Positions 48,360 through 57,661 of a DNA stretch of 64,000 nt are shown here, in pieces. Each line of letters opens with the position of its first letter. Position 1 is the first letter of the stretch. Source of the DNA: Mesorhizobium sp. B2-7-2 (GTDB lineage Bacteria > Pseudomonadota > Alphaproteobacteria > Rhizobiales > Rhizobiaceae); NCBI RefSeq assembly GCF_006440775.1, contig NZ_VFTZ01000027.1, forward strand, positions 1 through 64,000, in the 5' to 3' direction. Both the position numbers and the translations under genes were made by a program. The notes beneath the pieces are model-generated. The model did not search any database. It saw only the letters and a program-made list of their open reading frames with translations, and was not told the origin of the DNA.

Positions 48360-50090
48360 GTGAGGGAACATCGTACGCAACATTTGCTCTCAGCCATGTC
48401 GGGTTGTTGGTCCGGGCTGGTTGGCATTGGTCTCTTTTCGGCGGTGATAAACATTCTAGCCCTGACCGGCTCCGTCTACATGCTGCAGGTGTATGACCGT
48501 GTGCTTCCCTCGCAGAGCGTTCCGACGCTCGTGGGATTTACGGTCGGCATGCTGGGCCTCTATGCCATATACGGGCTGCTCGATTTCGTGCGGCTTCGCT
48601 TGCTGGTTCGAATCGGCAACCGCCTTTACAGAAATCTGCAGCACAAGGCCTTCACCATATCGCTGTCGGTACCCCTGGTCGCCGGGCAGGAGGCGAACCG
48701 GGTGCAGCCGCTTCGCGACTTGGACCAGTTGCGCGGCTTTCTCTCCGGCCTGGGGCCGACCGTTTTTTTCGACGCCCCGTGGATGCCGTTTTACATGGTG
48801 GTCATCTACCTGTTGCACCCTTCCCTTGGGCTGCTGGCAACCATCGGCGCCGTTGTTGTCGTGCTTTTGACCGTGGTCGCAGAAATTGCCGGCCGCGGCC
48901 CCGCAGCCAGAACTTCCGAAACACTGGTCGCGCAACGCATCCTTGCCGATGCAGGCCGCCGCAACGCGGAAGTCGTTCAGGCGATGGGTCTCTCCGCCAG
49001 GCTTGGCCGACGCTGGGGAGAAGTCAGCCATGCCTATCTCAAGAACCAGGAACGGCTCTCCGACATCGTGGGCGGAACTGGATCATTGTCGAAGACACTC
49101 AGGATGGCGTTGCAATCGAGTGTGCTCGGGCTGGGCGCATATCTGGTGATCGGGGGGGACGCTTCCCCGGGTGTGATCATCGCATCTTCCATATTGCTTG
49201 GCCGCTCTTTGGCGCCGGTCGACGCCGCGATCGCAAACTGGAGAGGATTTCTGGCCGCGCGCCGAAGCTATTCCGACTTGACTGCAGCGCTCGATGCTTT
49301 CGATAGCCAAAGCGCTCCCATGGAGCTTCCCAGCCCGCGGGGGCAGCTCTCCGTCGAGGAATTGACGATAGCCCCTCCAGGCGCACAACGGCCGACGGTT
49401 CTAAATGTAAGCTTTCGCCTGGCGAGCGGCGCTGGGATGGCGGTCGTCGGCCCTAGCGGTTCCGGGAAGACAACGCTGGTGCGTGCCCTGGTCGGAGTAT
49501 GGAAGCCAATTCGGGGAACCGTTCGATTGGACGAGGCTGCTCTCGATCAGTGGAGTTCGGAACTGCTCGGTGCTCATATCGGCTATTTGCCGCAGGATGT
49601 CGAACTGTTCGATGGAACTGTTGCCGACAACATCTCGAGATTTGGTGGCCAGAGCGACCCAAAAGGCGTCATGGCAGCCGCTCGAGCGGCGGGTGTCGAC
49701 AAGATGATCATGCGATTGCCTCAGGGGTTCCAAACACGAATCGGCGAAGGCGGGACGGCCCTGTCGGCCGGGCAGAGGCAGCTAGTCGGACTGGCCAGGG
49801 CACTTTATGGCGATCCGTTTCTTGTCGTGCTCGACGAACCGAATTCCAACTTGGATTCAGACGGCGATGTTGCGTTGGCGGGGGCGATCCTGGCGGTGCG
49901 TCAGCGTGGCGGTATCGTGATCGTCGTGGCGCATCGCCCCTCTGCGCTCGTCAATATTGACCAGGTATTGGTCATGTCGAACGGGATGGTCCACGCATTT
50001 GGCCCGCGAGAAGATGTTCTCTCGAATGTCGTCCGCCCCTTCCCCCAGCCGGCAGTGGTTCCGCTGCAAAAAAATGCCGGCAACGCTTGA
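48360..50090 (+). CDS. prsD: Type I secretion ABC transporter, PrsD/PrtD type
   Basis: A 576-residue fused permease-ATPase: about six transmembrane segments in residues 15-290, then an ABC domain with VVGPSGSGKTTL (about 361-372), signature LSAGQRQ (about 465) and LVVLDEPNSNLD (about 489). There is no N-terminal C39 peptidase domain, so the substrate would be a protein with an uncleaved C-terminal signal or RTX-like repeats rather than a double-glycine leader peptide. Rhizobial PrsD secretes polysaccharide-modifying glycanases and is often near exopolysaccharide genes, which fits this locus. The start is GTG 48360. No outer-membrane TolC and no RTX substrate gene are in the window. Confidence 0.88.
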   Translation: MREHRTQHLLSAMSGCWSGLVGIGLFSAVINILALTGSVYMLQVYDRVLPSQSVPTLVGFTVGMLGLYAIYGLLDFVRLRLLVRIGNRLYRNLQHKAFTISLSVPLVAGQEANRVQPLRDLDQLRGFLSGLGPTVFFDAPWMPFYMVVIYLLHPSLGLLATIGAVVVVLLTVVAEIAGRGPAARTSETLVAQRILADAGRRNAEVVQAMGLSARLGRRWGEVSHAYLKNQERLSDIVGGTGSLSKTLRMALQSSVLGLGAYLVIGGDASPGVIIASSILLGRSLAPVDAAIANWRGFLAARRSYSDLTAALDAFDSQSAPMELPSPRGQLSVEELTIAPPGAQRPTVLNVSFRLASGAGMAVVGPSGSGKTTLVRALVGVWKPIRGTVRLDEAALDQWSSELLGAHIGYLPQDVELFDGTVADNISRFGGQSDPKGVMAAARAAGVDKMIMRLPQGFQTRIGEGGTALSAGQRQLVGLARALYGDPFLVVLDEPNSNLDSDGDVALAGAILAVRQRGGIVIVVAHRPSALVNIDQVLVMSNGMVHAFGPREDVLSNVVRPFPQPAVVPLQKNAGNA

Positions 50091-50101
50091 GGTCTTATTC
50101 C

Positions 50102-51457
50102 GTGTCTGACGCGACGATTTCCTATGCTCGTGTCGACGACGCAAGTCGTTGGCTCGGAACGAGGCTGACCAAAGATCCGGATGGCATCCGTGCCAACCTG
50201 GTTCTGGGCGTGGCAACCACCGCCTTTCTGCTCGTTGGCGGAGGGACCTGGTTGGGATTAACCAAGATCGCCGGCGCTGTGATCGCGCCAGCGACCGTTG
50301 TGGTCGAAAGCAGTGTAAAGAAGGTCCAACATCGGACCGGCGGCACCATCGGCGGGATCTTCGCCCAGGATGGTGATCATGTGCGTGCCGGCGCCGTGTT
50401 GGTCAGGCTTGACGACACGCTCACACGCTCAAACCTGCAGATCGTCAGTGAAGATCTCGACCGGGTCACCATCCGTCTGGCCAGGCTCGAGGCAGAGCGG
50501 CAAGGGCTGCCGGAAATGCAGGTTCCACCCAGTCTGCGCGTGAGGATGAGCGACCCGCGGGTGGCTGCTCTTGTCAACGGAGAACGTGCCTTGTTTGAAA
50601 GCCGGGCTACGGCATTGGCTGGCCAAAAGGCGCAGTTGCAGAGCCGCTCGATGCAACTCAGACATCAGATTGACGGTCTCAAGGCTCAGCTTGCCGCGAC
50701 GAATGACTCCCTGGATCTCCTTACCCACAGCCTTGCCGACGTCCAAGCTCTTTACTCCAAGAAATTGGTGTCCAAAGAGCGACTGAGCAATGTCAGCCTG
50801 GAAGAGGCTCGTTCTCGCGGTGAATCGGGGCGACTTGTTGCAGCAATCGCTGAGGTGCAAGCCCACATCAGTGAAACGGACTTGCAGGTGCTTCAGCTCG
50901 ACGAGCAGATGCGCAGCGATGTGACAAGCGAGCTCCGCGAAAACGAAGCGAAGCGCACAGAACTCGAAGAGCGCAAGATAGTGGCGGACGACGAGCTCGC
51001 AAGGACAGATATTCGATCTCCCCAGACCGGGACGGTGCAAGAATCCTCTATCCACACCGTCGGAGGCGTAATTGGGCCGGGAGAGGTGCTCATGGTGGTT
51101 GTACCCGATACCGACAACCTTGTTGTGGATGCGCTCATTCCGCCGACCCGGATGGATGATGTCCAGCCCGGGCAGCGGGTATCAATCCGCTTTCCCTCTT
51201 TCGACGTCGGAACGACACCCGTCTGCGAGGGTTCGGTGAAGCGTATCTCCGCAGATTTGATCAAGGATCAGGAACGCCAGCTTTCCTATTTTTCGGCTCG
51301 CATCCACGTCGACAACCAGGCCACCTGCCTGAAGGGAGAGAAAATCCTAAAACCGGGCATGCCCGCCGAAGTTCACATAAGCACCAACGAGCGCAGCGTC
51401 TGGTCGTATTTGCTTAAGCCATTGACCGATCAGATTTCCCGGGCCTTCAAGCAATAG
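50102..51457 (+). CDS. prsE: Type I secretion membrane-fusion protein, PrsE/HlyD type
   Basis: A 451-residue HlyD-family adaptor with one N-terminal transmembrane segment (about 32-52), a lipoyl-like half (RTGGTIGGIFAQDGDHVRAG, about 78-97), a long heptad-rich coiled coil (about 115-305), the returning lipoyl half (TDIRSPQTGTVQE) and a C-terminal beta domain. The GTG at 50102 is preferred to the TTG at 50087 because GAGG lies 9 nt upstream. The gene starts 11 nt after the prsD-like stop. It would bridge the PrsD-like pump to an outer-membrane TolC encoded elsewhere. Confidence 0.88.
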   Translation: MSDATISYARVDDASRWLGTRLTKDPDGIRANLVLGVATTAFLLVGGGTWLGLTKIAGAVIAPATVVVESSVKKVQHRTGGTIGGIFAQDGDHVRAGAVLVRLDDTLTRSNLQIVSEDLDRVTIRLARLEAERQGLPEMQVPPSLRVRMSDPRVAALVNGERALFESRATALAGQKAQLQSRSMQLRHQIDGLKAQLAATNDSLDLLTHSLADVQALYSKKLVSKERLSNVSLEEARSRGESGRLVAAIAEVQAHISETDLQVLQLDEQMRSDVTSELRENEAKRTELEERKIVADDELARTDIRSPQTGTVQESSIHTVGGVIGPGEVLMVVVPDTDNLVVDALIPPTRMDDVQPGQRVSIRFPSFDVGTTPVCEGSVKRISADLIKDQERQLSYFSARIHVDNQATCLKGEKILKPGMPAEVHISTNERSVWSYLLKPLTDQISRAFKQ

Positions 51458-51491
51458 CAGGACCGCAAACGCGGCCCCCGCGGCTAACGCC

Positions 51492-52754
51492 CTACTGGCT
51501 TGCTGCACGTCCTAGATCGCTGCTGAACCTCACCTCGATCGTATCTCCCGGAAGCACTTCTGAATCTTCTTCGACGAGTTGTTTGCGCCATTCTTCACCA
51601 ATCTTGCGCACGATGGTGATCTGGGTCTGAATCGCTTCTCCGCTTACCGGCAACGGCAGAGCGGACGCGCCAGCGGGCTGTAATTTCTGGCTAGTGGCGT
51701 GGAGCCTTGCGGTGGTGTCGGCAAGACGGACATCGGTATCCTTCAACTCGGTCAGCAAACCGATCCTTCGCAGGTTTTCATTGCGCTCGCGTTGCCTGAG
51801 ATAATCCTCCTGCTGGCGTCGCGCCCGCATGAGCTCGACCGATGTCTGAAGCTGCCCATTGGAAGAGAGAAGCGCGGAGCGCCTGACGTCAGACAGCCTG
51901 GCGTTGGTCAGATTGCCCGCTTGAAACAATTTCGTCACGCGAGCCAGGTCATCCTCATCCGCCTTGACCCCGTCGCTCTCGACCTGCTGGCGCTTGGTCA
52001 GAACGTCGATCTGCGCCGCGGCATCCTTTGCGCCCTGATCAACGTAGCTTTGCTCCTGCTGGAAGTTATCGAGAGAGATCTTCAGCGCCTCTCCCTCGGC
52101 GTCGGCAATGGCCGAGCTGAAGGCGGCAGACAATGGTGACCCTTGGGGGGGCTTGGTATCGAAACTTGGCTGATCCTGCAGTTCGGCGCGAATGCGAGCA
52201 CTGTGGTAATAGTCGCGGGTGTATTCCCCCCAAAGCGATTCATAGTCGCGCTGCAGATCAACCGGGTCGGGACCAGTCTGATTTACGCGTGAGCGCAAAA
52301 GGCTGAGACCGCCAGACACCGCAATCGCCTGTCTCACCGTCATGAGAGGCCGATATGCCTGCTGGCCGGGAGTGAGCACCTCGCCAGTCACGTAGATCGG
52401 ACGATATTCCGCGACTATCGCGGTCACATCGCCAGGTTGGACAACGATCATCTGCTCTCGCCCATCGGGCAAACGCTGGTGAAATATCTTGGTAGGCAAG
52501 ATCGTTTCCATGCGGGTCTGCAGTTCGGCAGGTGTCAGACCGCCGATTGATATCTTCCCGACTTGGGGAAGCGCGATCGTACCGTCCATCTGGATTACCG
52601 CACGTTGAGTTCGTTCCGGTATCGAAGAGATTCCTATTTCGACGATGTCGCCGGGAGAGAGATGGTAGGCTGGCCGTACGTCCGCCGCGGAGGCAGCATC
52701 AACCGCAGCCAGCACACCTATCGCTGCAAGAAGATTTCGGTTCATGAATGCCAT
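51492..52754 (-). CDS. ExoF-like polysaccharide export protein
   Basis: A 420-residue exported protein with a signal peptide (hydrophobic to about residue 20, cleavage after ASA). The N-terminal half is a Poly_export domain (YHLSPGDIVEIGI, about 30-42) and an SLBB-like segment (PIYVTGEVLTPGQQAYRP), the rest a long coiled coil with a C-terminal VLPGDTIEVRF. This arrangement matches rhizobial ExoF more than E. coli Wza. Four in-frame ATGs cluster at the start; I chose 52754 because GGAG is 9 nt upstream (52769 is the alternative, right after the previous stop). Last gene of the minus-strand polysaccharide operon. Confidence 0.86.
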   Translation of the reverse strand: MAFMNRNLLAAIGVLAAVDAASAADVRPAYHLSPGDIVEIGISSIPERTQRAVIQMDGTIALPQVGKISIGGLTPAELQTRMETILPTKIFHQRLPDGREQMIVVQPGDVTAIVAEYRPIYVTGEVLTPGQQAYRPLMTVRQAIAVSGGLSLLRSRVNQTGPDPVDLQRDYESLWGEYTRDYYHSARIRAELQDQPSFDTKPPQGSPLSAAFSSAIADAEGEALKISLDNFQQEQSYVDQGAKDAAAQIDVLTKRQQVESDGVKADEDDLARVTKLFQAGNLTNARLSDVRRSALLSSNGQLQTSVELMRARRQQEDYLRQRERNENLRRIGLLTELKDTDVRLADTTARLHATSQKLQPAGASALPLPVSGEAIQTQITIVRKIGEEWRKQLVEEDSEVLPGDTIEVRFSSDLGRAASQ

Positions 52755-52769
52755 CGGTGACATCTCCAT

Positions 52770-54011
52770 TCAGTTCGACTTCGCCTCTTCCGACCAGTCG
52801 ACGCGGGTGACGAAGTCATAAACAGGTCCGCCGGGCACACCCCAGTTGCTGGACCAGATTACCTGCGAGCCATCGGGCGACGGCGAGGCATGGGTCTCGC
52901 TGCGGTAGTCGAAATCAACGCTGCGCGTTTGCGCTATGCGCCGAACCTCTCCGCTGCCATCGAGGCGCAGCGCGATAACCTCTCGTGCATAGGGTGCCAT
53001 TTCCGGACGGGCCGAAACCTCATTCGGGTCGCCGCCGTAGCTCAGGAACACCCAGCCAGGTTTGTTCAAAGCACGCAGAGAAGCATGCGAGGCCTCGCCG
53101 TATTTCATAAGCGCAGTTATTTTCCCGTCAGACAGCCGGCGTTTGATCACCTGATAGCTGTCCGGATAGGATTTGCTGATGCCGACGTAGATCTCGCTCC
53201 CATCGGCGTCGACCGTCATGTCGCCATGCCCCGGCCGATGATGCTCTGTCCACTGCTGGCCTGGAGCGCCGTCGATCGAAAAAATAAACGCCTGTTCGGT
53301 GCCGTCCGCCAGTGCCTGGATGCAGAGAATATTTTCGCCCAGAGGAGAGATCGAACAGTTCTCATTGACCCCAGCAAGCCGCCCAAGTGCGATATCGGCA
53401 AACTTGCTATGCTGCTTGAGATCGTACGCGAAGACGACCTCGGCACCGTCCGATCGAAGTGCACGCACTGCCAGGCGGTTACCGTCTCGGCTCGGGTTGC
53501 CTTTGCCTGGTCCGAAGTGCAGATCCCGATAGTCCTTTGAATCGAACAGCACATCCTCGTGATTGGTCCGCGGCGCCCAGGTCGATATTCGTCGGCCTCC
53601 AACGCAAATCATCAGATCCGCATTTTGGGGATGCCACTCACATTCGCCCGATCGATCGCGCTTCAGCAGCGGTAGGAATGTGTGTCCGTCGAAAAAGCAC
53701 ATCCCGTTGCAGCCGTTGGTTATAACGAGAAGGCTCTGGTCCGCATTCCAGGCTTGGGCGCTGGAATAACGGTGGCTGCAATAATCTTTTATACACGCGA
53801 CCCCATTTCCAAGCGGCCCGGATTTTGTGATCCGGGTGAATGTTTCCCCAAACGCGGGATCGACCGTAGGACGCAGATAGTCCGGCAACTGCATCGCCGG
53901 CGTCGCAACAAAGTACGTTGACGTATTGCTCGCCTGGCTTGCGGCAGCATGCGGACCAAGGCACGCGATAGCGAAGATCATCGACAACGCTAGTCGGCGA
54001 CGACAAGTCAT
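52770..54011 (-). CDS. Secreted TolB-like beta-propeller protein, function unknown
   Basis: A 413-residue protein starting in an ATGA overlap with the epimerase stop. It has an N-terminal signal sequence (cleavage around residue 25, AAAS), several Cys (in VACIKDYC, NGCNGMC, GECEW, MICVGG, ENCSIS), consistent with disulfides in the periplasm, and repeated blade-like patterns such as SSAQAWNADQSLL, NPSRDGNRLAV, MTVDADGSEIYV and HASPSPDGSQVIW. This suggests a six- or seven-bladed propeller of the TolB/DPP4 or oligogalacturonate-lyase (PL22) kind. Its tight coupling to sugar-nucleotide and export genes implies action on the polysaccharide in the periplasm; catalysis is unproven. Confidence 0.75.
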   Translation of the reverse strand: MTCRRRLALSMIFAIACLGPHAAASQASNTSTYFVATPAMQLPDYLRPTVDPAFGETFTRITKSGPLGNGVACIKDYCSHRYSSAQAWNADQSLLVITNGCNGMCFFDGHTFLPLLKRDRSGECEWHPQNADLMICVGGRRISTWAPRTNHEDVLFDSKDYRDLHFGPGKGNPSRDGNRLAVRALRSDGAEVVFAYDLKQHSKFADIALGRLAGVNENCSISPLGENILCIQALADGTEQAFIFSIDGAPGQQWTEHHRPGHGDMTVDADGSEIYVGISKSYPDSYQVIKRRLSDGKITALMKYGEASHASLRALNKPGWVFLSYGGDPNEVSARPEMAPYAREVIALRLDGSGEVRRIAQTRSVDFDYRSETHASPSPDGSQVIWSSNWGVPGGPVYDFVTRVDWSEEAKSN

Positions 54012-55012
54012 GTCATGTAGCCCATTTCCCGGCGCACCCGCCCCTCGCTGAGACGCGCTTTCCACCATGATATGGTGCGCTCCAACCCATCTCGCAGATT
54101 GGTACGGGCTCGCCATCCGGTCTGCGTTTCGAATTGCGTCGAGTCTGCAAGCAGCGCGCGAACCTCGGAGTTCTGTGGGCGCAAGCGGCTTTCATCTCGA
54201 TAGACAGGCTTCTTCGATCCGCTCAACTCGACCACCAGGTCCAGGACCTCCGCGATCGTCGCGGCACGCTGGCTTCCGGCATTGTAGGCATGGCCGAATT
54301 TGAGTTCCGCCACGCCTGCGGTCAGGAATGCCGCGGCCGTGTCTTCGACGAAGGTTAGATCGCGGATAGGGCTCGTATCCCCGACCATGATAGCCGAGCA
54401 GTTCTTGTCGAGGGCCTGCCTGATTATGGTCGGCACTATCGCCCTCTCGCTCTGGCGTGGGCCGTAGGTATTGAATGGGCGCAGAGTTACGACGGGAACA
54501 TCAAAAGACCTGGCGTAGGCTTCGGCCATCATGTCGGCCCCGATCTTGGATGCCGAATATGGAGACTGGCCCTGCAGCGGATGAGATTCCTTGATAGGCA
54601 TGGTCAGCGCCGTGCCGTAGACCTCGCTGGTCGAGGTGTGCACGACGCGTTCCGTGTCCCACTGACGCGCTGCCTCGAGAACATTCATCGTCCCCATGAC
54701 ATTGGTTTCTACGTATGACTGGGCAGCCGCGTACGAATATGGAATCGCGATGAGGGCAGCCAGATGAAAAACCACAGCTTGGCCGCGCATGATCCTGTTC
54801 AGGAACGCGCTGTCGCGCACGTCGCCACGCACGGATTTCAGGTGGCCTCGGATGTTGTCCGGCAAATCGTCAAGCCAGCCGTGACTGTCGAACGAATTGT
54901 AGAGCGCTAATGCTGTGACATCCGCGCCGTTGCGGACCAGCGCCTCGGTGAGATGCGATCCGATAAATCCATCGGCGCCCGTGACCAGTACCTTTTTGCC
55001 TTTGTAGTCCAT
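54008..55012 (-). CDS. NAD-dependent sugar-nucleotide 4,6-dehydratase/epimerase (LegB-like)
   Basis: A 334-residue extended SDR. The NAD motif is VTGADGFIGSHLTEAL (about 11-26), the catalytic Thr/Ser region is HTSTSEVYG (about 126), and YSASK (about 156-160) carries the Tyr-Lys pair. The opening MDYKGKKVLVTGADGFIGSHL and ALYNSFDSHGWLD resemble LegB-type UDP-GlcNAc 4,6-dehydratases as I recall them; an epimerase is the other option. With the DegT aminotransferase in the same operon, it could supply the 4-keto sugar for a 4-amino-4,6-dideoxy sugar. ATG 55012 follows GAGGG by about 10 nt; TTG 55018 is less likely. The stop is coupled to the propeller gene. Confidence 0.84.
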   Translation of the reverse strand: MDYKGKKVLVTGADGFIGSHLTEALVRNGADVTALALYNSFDSHGWLDDLPDNIRGHLKSVRGDVRDSAFLNRIMRGQAVVFHLAALIAIPYSYAAAQSYVETNVMGTMNVLEAARQWDTERVVHTSTSEVYGTALTMPIKESHPLQGQSPYSASKIGADMMAEAYARSFDVPVVTLRPFNTYGPRQSERAIVPTIIRQALDKNCSAIMVGDTSPIRDLTFVEDTAAAFLTAGVAELKFGHAYNAGSQRAATIAEVLDLVVELSGSKKPVYRDESRLRPQNSEVRALLADSTQFETQTGWRARTNLRDGLERTISWWKARLSEGRVRREMGYMT

Positions 55013-55080
55013 GACCAATCGTCCCTCTTGTCATGTCCACTCTGACGGTGACACTCACCGGAGTGTCAGCCCGACTGCGC

Positions 55081-55755
55081 CTAAGTCGCGATCGGCGACT
55101 GCGGTACCCGGCCTAGAACGGCTAGAAAACCGCGGGCCATCCAGACGGCGTCAGCCGCCAAAGTTCGCTGCGGATAATAGGAAAGGTCGATCCTGGCCTT
55201 GGCGGGAAACAGGGTCTCGCGATAGTACAGCACCGGATCCGTGAACTTCGGATAGAAACTCGCTTCGTTGCGGAAGAGAACCTGGCTCGGACCGAGTAGG
55301 CCAGGCTTGTACTGCAAAACAGCCTCGGCGCCGCCGTGGAAACAATCGGCGAACGCCAGGCTCTCCGGTCGCGGCCCAATGATTGCCATGTCGCCTATGA
55401 TCACATTCCATAGTTGCGGCAGTTCATCGAACTTTGTCGCGGCAAGCACGCGCCCTATCGTTGTCATGCGCTTGTCGTCGGCGACCGTCAGCGCGAGGCC
55501 GTGGGGATCGCATCGCACGTCGAACTTGCGGAACTTGTACATGCGAAAAGGCTGAGCCCCGGCGCCCAAGCGGGTTTGTGCAAACAAAACGGGCCTACCG
55601 CCCTCGGCCAGAAGGGCGATGGCGATCAGCAGCATCAGTGGCGCAAACAAGACCGCAGCAACGCTCGCAATAGCGATGTCGATCAAACGCCGCGCAGACC
55701 CATGGGCCGAGACTGCAACGAAGCGTCGGTGGAGGGATTGATCTGTCGCATTCAT
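55081..55755 (-). CDS. Polyprenyl-phosphate sugar-1-phosphate transferase (initiating)
   Basis: A 224-residue monotopic transferase of the bacterial sugar transferase family. A single N-terminal membrane segment (about 24-50) is followed by the catalytic core: MYKFRKFDVR (about 72), KFDELPQLWNVIIGDMAIIGPRPE (about 109-132) and a conserved KPGLLGPS segment (about 150). It would start repeat-unit synthesis by loading a sugar phosphate onto undecaprenyl phosphate at the inner membrane. The start overlaps the DegT stop by ATGA. It is shorter than WcaJ/ExoY-type enzymes with long N termini. Confidence 0.9.
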   Translation of the reverse strand: MNATDQSLHRRFVAVSAHGSARRLIDIAIASVAAVLFAPLMLLIAIALLAEGGRPVLFAQTRLGAGAQPFRMYKFRKFDVRCDPHGLALTVADDKRMTTIGRVLAATKFDELPQLWNVIIGDMAIIGPRPESLAFADCFHGGAEAVLQYKPGLLGPSQVLFRNEASFYPKFTDPVLYYRETLFPAKARIDLSYYPQRTLAADAVWMARGFLAVLGRVPQSPIAT

Positions 55756-56888
55756 GCGGCCGTTCCCGCTTTAGTACAGCCGCTCACCGCAGTTGCCAGA
55801 GCCTCCACAACCGCTTCGACCACCGCTGAGGTCATCTGCGGGTGAAGTGGAATCGTCAATTCCCGCTGAGCAAAGTCTTCTGTTCGCGGCAATTGGGTCC
55901 CGGGAAAAAGCTCGCGGTACAACGTCATCCGGTGCACGGGCGGATAGTGGATCGTTGTTTGGATTCCCTGGTTGCGCAGTTCGTCGATAACGGCTTGCCT
56001 GTCGGCGTATCGCGGCAAAAGTATCGGCATGATGTGGTGCGCCGACCTCCGCGATTCACTGAATGGAACGGCTATTGCCGGGCAGTGTGTTGCAATGAGT
56101 CGCCGATAAAGGACGACGAGGATACGCCTTACTTCGTTCCATTCTTGCAAGTTTCCCAACTGGACAAGTCCGATTGCGGCCCGCATCTCGTCCATACGGT
56201 AATTGAACCCAAGCATGGTGACGTCATACTGCGGCGTGCGGCTGTTTAGCCGCTGGTGTGTGCCGGTGGTCATCCCGTGCCCGCGCGCTTGGCGAATCCT
56301 TTCGAGCAGTTCATGGTCTTGGGCGATTACGGCGCCACCCTCGGCGGTTGTCATGTTCTTGTTGCCGTAGAAGCTGAAGGCCGCGGCAACGCCGAAGGTC
56401 CCTACTTCTCTCAAGCCAGGAGCATGCGCCGCGTCTTCAATGATGTGCAGTCCCCGTACACGAGCGAACCTTTGCCATTGTTCTCGATTGGCCAGATACC
56501 CGGCGAAGTGAACGAGAATAATGGCCTTCGTTCGCGGCGTGCATCGGGCCTCGGCTTCCGCCAGCGACATCAACGGCAAGTCGGCTGATTCAATATCGAC
56601 AAAGACGGGAGTTGCACCGACATAGAGCACTGAGTTCGCGGTTGCCACGAAAGTTAGCGACGGAACCAGCACCTCATCGCCCGGGCCAATGCCAAGTCCG
56701 TGCAAAATGAGATGAAGCGCCGCAGTACAGGAACTCACTGCAACGCAATCGTCCGCGCCATGCATGCGGGCAAACGACTCTTCAAACAATCGAACCTGCT
56801 CGCCCATGGTCAACCAGCTGCTATCAATGACCTTTGATAGAGCCGCCTTCTCCGGAACACCCAAAATCGGGGCACTGACCAAGAGCAT
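55752..56888 (-). CDS. DegT/DnrJ/EryC1 sugar aminotransferase
   Basis: A 378-residue PLP aminotransferase acting on keto-sugar nucleotides. SSCTAALHLILHG (about 52-64), VHFAGYL (about 128), EDAAHAPG (about 150-157) and the Schiff-base Lys in FSFYGNKNMTTAEGG (about 172-186) are all present, as are QTTIHYPPVH and NYRMDEMRAAIG (about 230). GAGG 5 nt upstream supports ATG 56888. It probably aminates the product of the 4,6-dehydratase encoded downstream, giving an amino-dideoxy sugar for the repeat unit. Confidence 0.9.
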   Translation of the reverse strand: MLLVSAPILGVPEKAALSKVIDSSWLTMGEQVRLFEESFARMHGADDCVAVSSCTAALHLILHGLGIGPGDEVLVPSLTFVATANSVLYVGATPVFVDIESADLPLMSLAEAEARCTPRTKAIILVHFAGYLANREQWQRFARVRGLHIIEDAAHAPGLREVGTFGVAAAFSFYGNKNMTTAEGGAVIAQDHELLERIRQARGHGMTTGTHQRLNSRTPQYDVTMLGFNYRMDEMRAAIGLVQLGNLQEWNEVRRILVVLYRRLIATHCPAIAVPFSESRRSAHHIMPILLPRYADRQAVIDELRNQGIQTTIHYPPVHRMTLYRELFPGTQLPRTEDFAQRELTIPLHPQMTSAVVEAVVEALATAVSGCTKAGTAA

Positions 56889-56938
56889 GGTGACCTCACT
56901 CCCAAATCATCATTCGTGTTTGAGTTTCTCGCTGTTTG

Positions 56939-57661
56939 TCAGGCAGCCGCTGCCGCGACTTCGATCGAAGCCGACTGCTCTTCCCAGGAAATGGCTTGAG
57001 CATTCTGGAAATCGTCGACGCGGCCGATATCGAGCCAGAGTCCGTCATGCTTGTAGACATGGACGACCGTGCCTTGCTGCATCATCTGCAGCATCAAGTC
57101 GTCGAATCCGAATGGAATGCCGGAGGGAATAAAACTCAGAACATCCGGATTCATGCAGTAGATGCCCATGCTAACGAGATGAGAAAGCGTCGGCTTCTCG
57201 CGGAACATCTGCACTGCATCGTCGACTTCGTCGATGACGCCGAAATCCATCTTGATAAGACGGTTGGCGGTAGCGATGGTCACCGGATCCTTGTGCTTGC
57301 GGTGGGCAGCTGTGAATCGGCTGAGGCTAAGATCGGTGAGAACGTCGCCGTTCAGCACGATAAAGGGTTCGGTCAGTTCATCTCGGATGAGCGACAGTGG
57401 CCCGATGGTGCCCAGCGGCTCCATCTCCTGAGTGTACCGTATTTTCAGGTTCCATTGCGAACCATCACCGCACACGCTGCGGATGAGATGGCCGAGATAC
57501 CCGGTCGTGATGTAGACCTCTTCAATGCCATTGCGTCGCAGCCACTTGAGAAGCAGCTCGAGCACGGGCCGGGCACCAATTGGCATCAGCGGCTTCGGCA
57601 ACACCGACGTAAAGGGACGAAGTCGTGTTCCCATTCCACCGCATTGAATAACCGCTTTCAT
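56939..57661 (-). CDS. NDP-sugar nucleotidyltransferase
   Basis: A 240-residue GT-A-like nucleotidyltransferase. The activator motif GGMGTRLRPFTSVLPKPLMPIG (about 8-29) and the metal-binding FIVLNGDVL (about 102-110) are clear, with WLDIGRVDDFQNA near the C terminus. It activates a sugar-1-phosphate (hexose, or glycero-manno-heptose/dideoxy sugar) for this operon; the base and sugar are unknown. I chose ATG 57661 because GGAGG is 5 nt upstream, not the in-frame ATG four codons earlier. First gene of the minus-strand operon that ends with the ExoF-like gene. Confidence 0.88.
   Translation of the reverse strand: MKAVIQCGGMGTRLRPFTSVLPKPLMPIGARPVLELLLKWLRRNGIEEVYITTGYLGHLIRSVCGDGSQWNLKIRYTQEMEPLGTIGPLSLIRDELTEPFIVLNGDVLTDLSLSRFTAAHRKHKDPVTIATANRLIKMDFGVIDEVDDAVQMFREKPTLSHLVSMGIYCMNPDVLSFIPSGIPFGFDDLMLQMMQQGTVVHVYKHDGLWLDIGRVDDFQNAQAISWEEQSASIEVAAAAA

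Noticed and set aside
52770..54011. Propeller protein as the substrate of the adjacent type I secretion pair
   Set aside because: It has a clear N-terminal Sec signal and no RTX-like nonapeptides.
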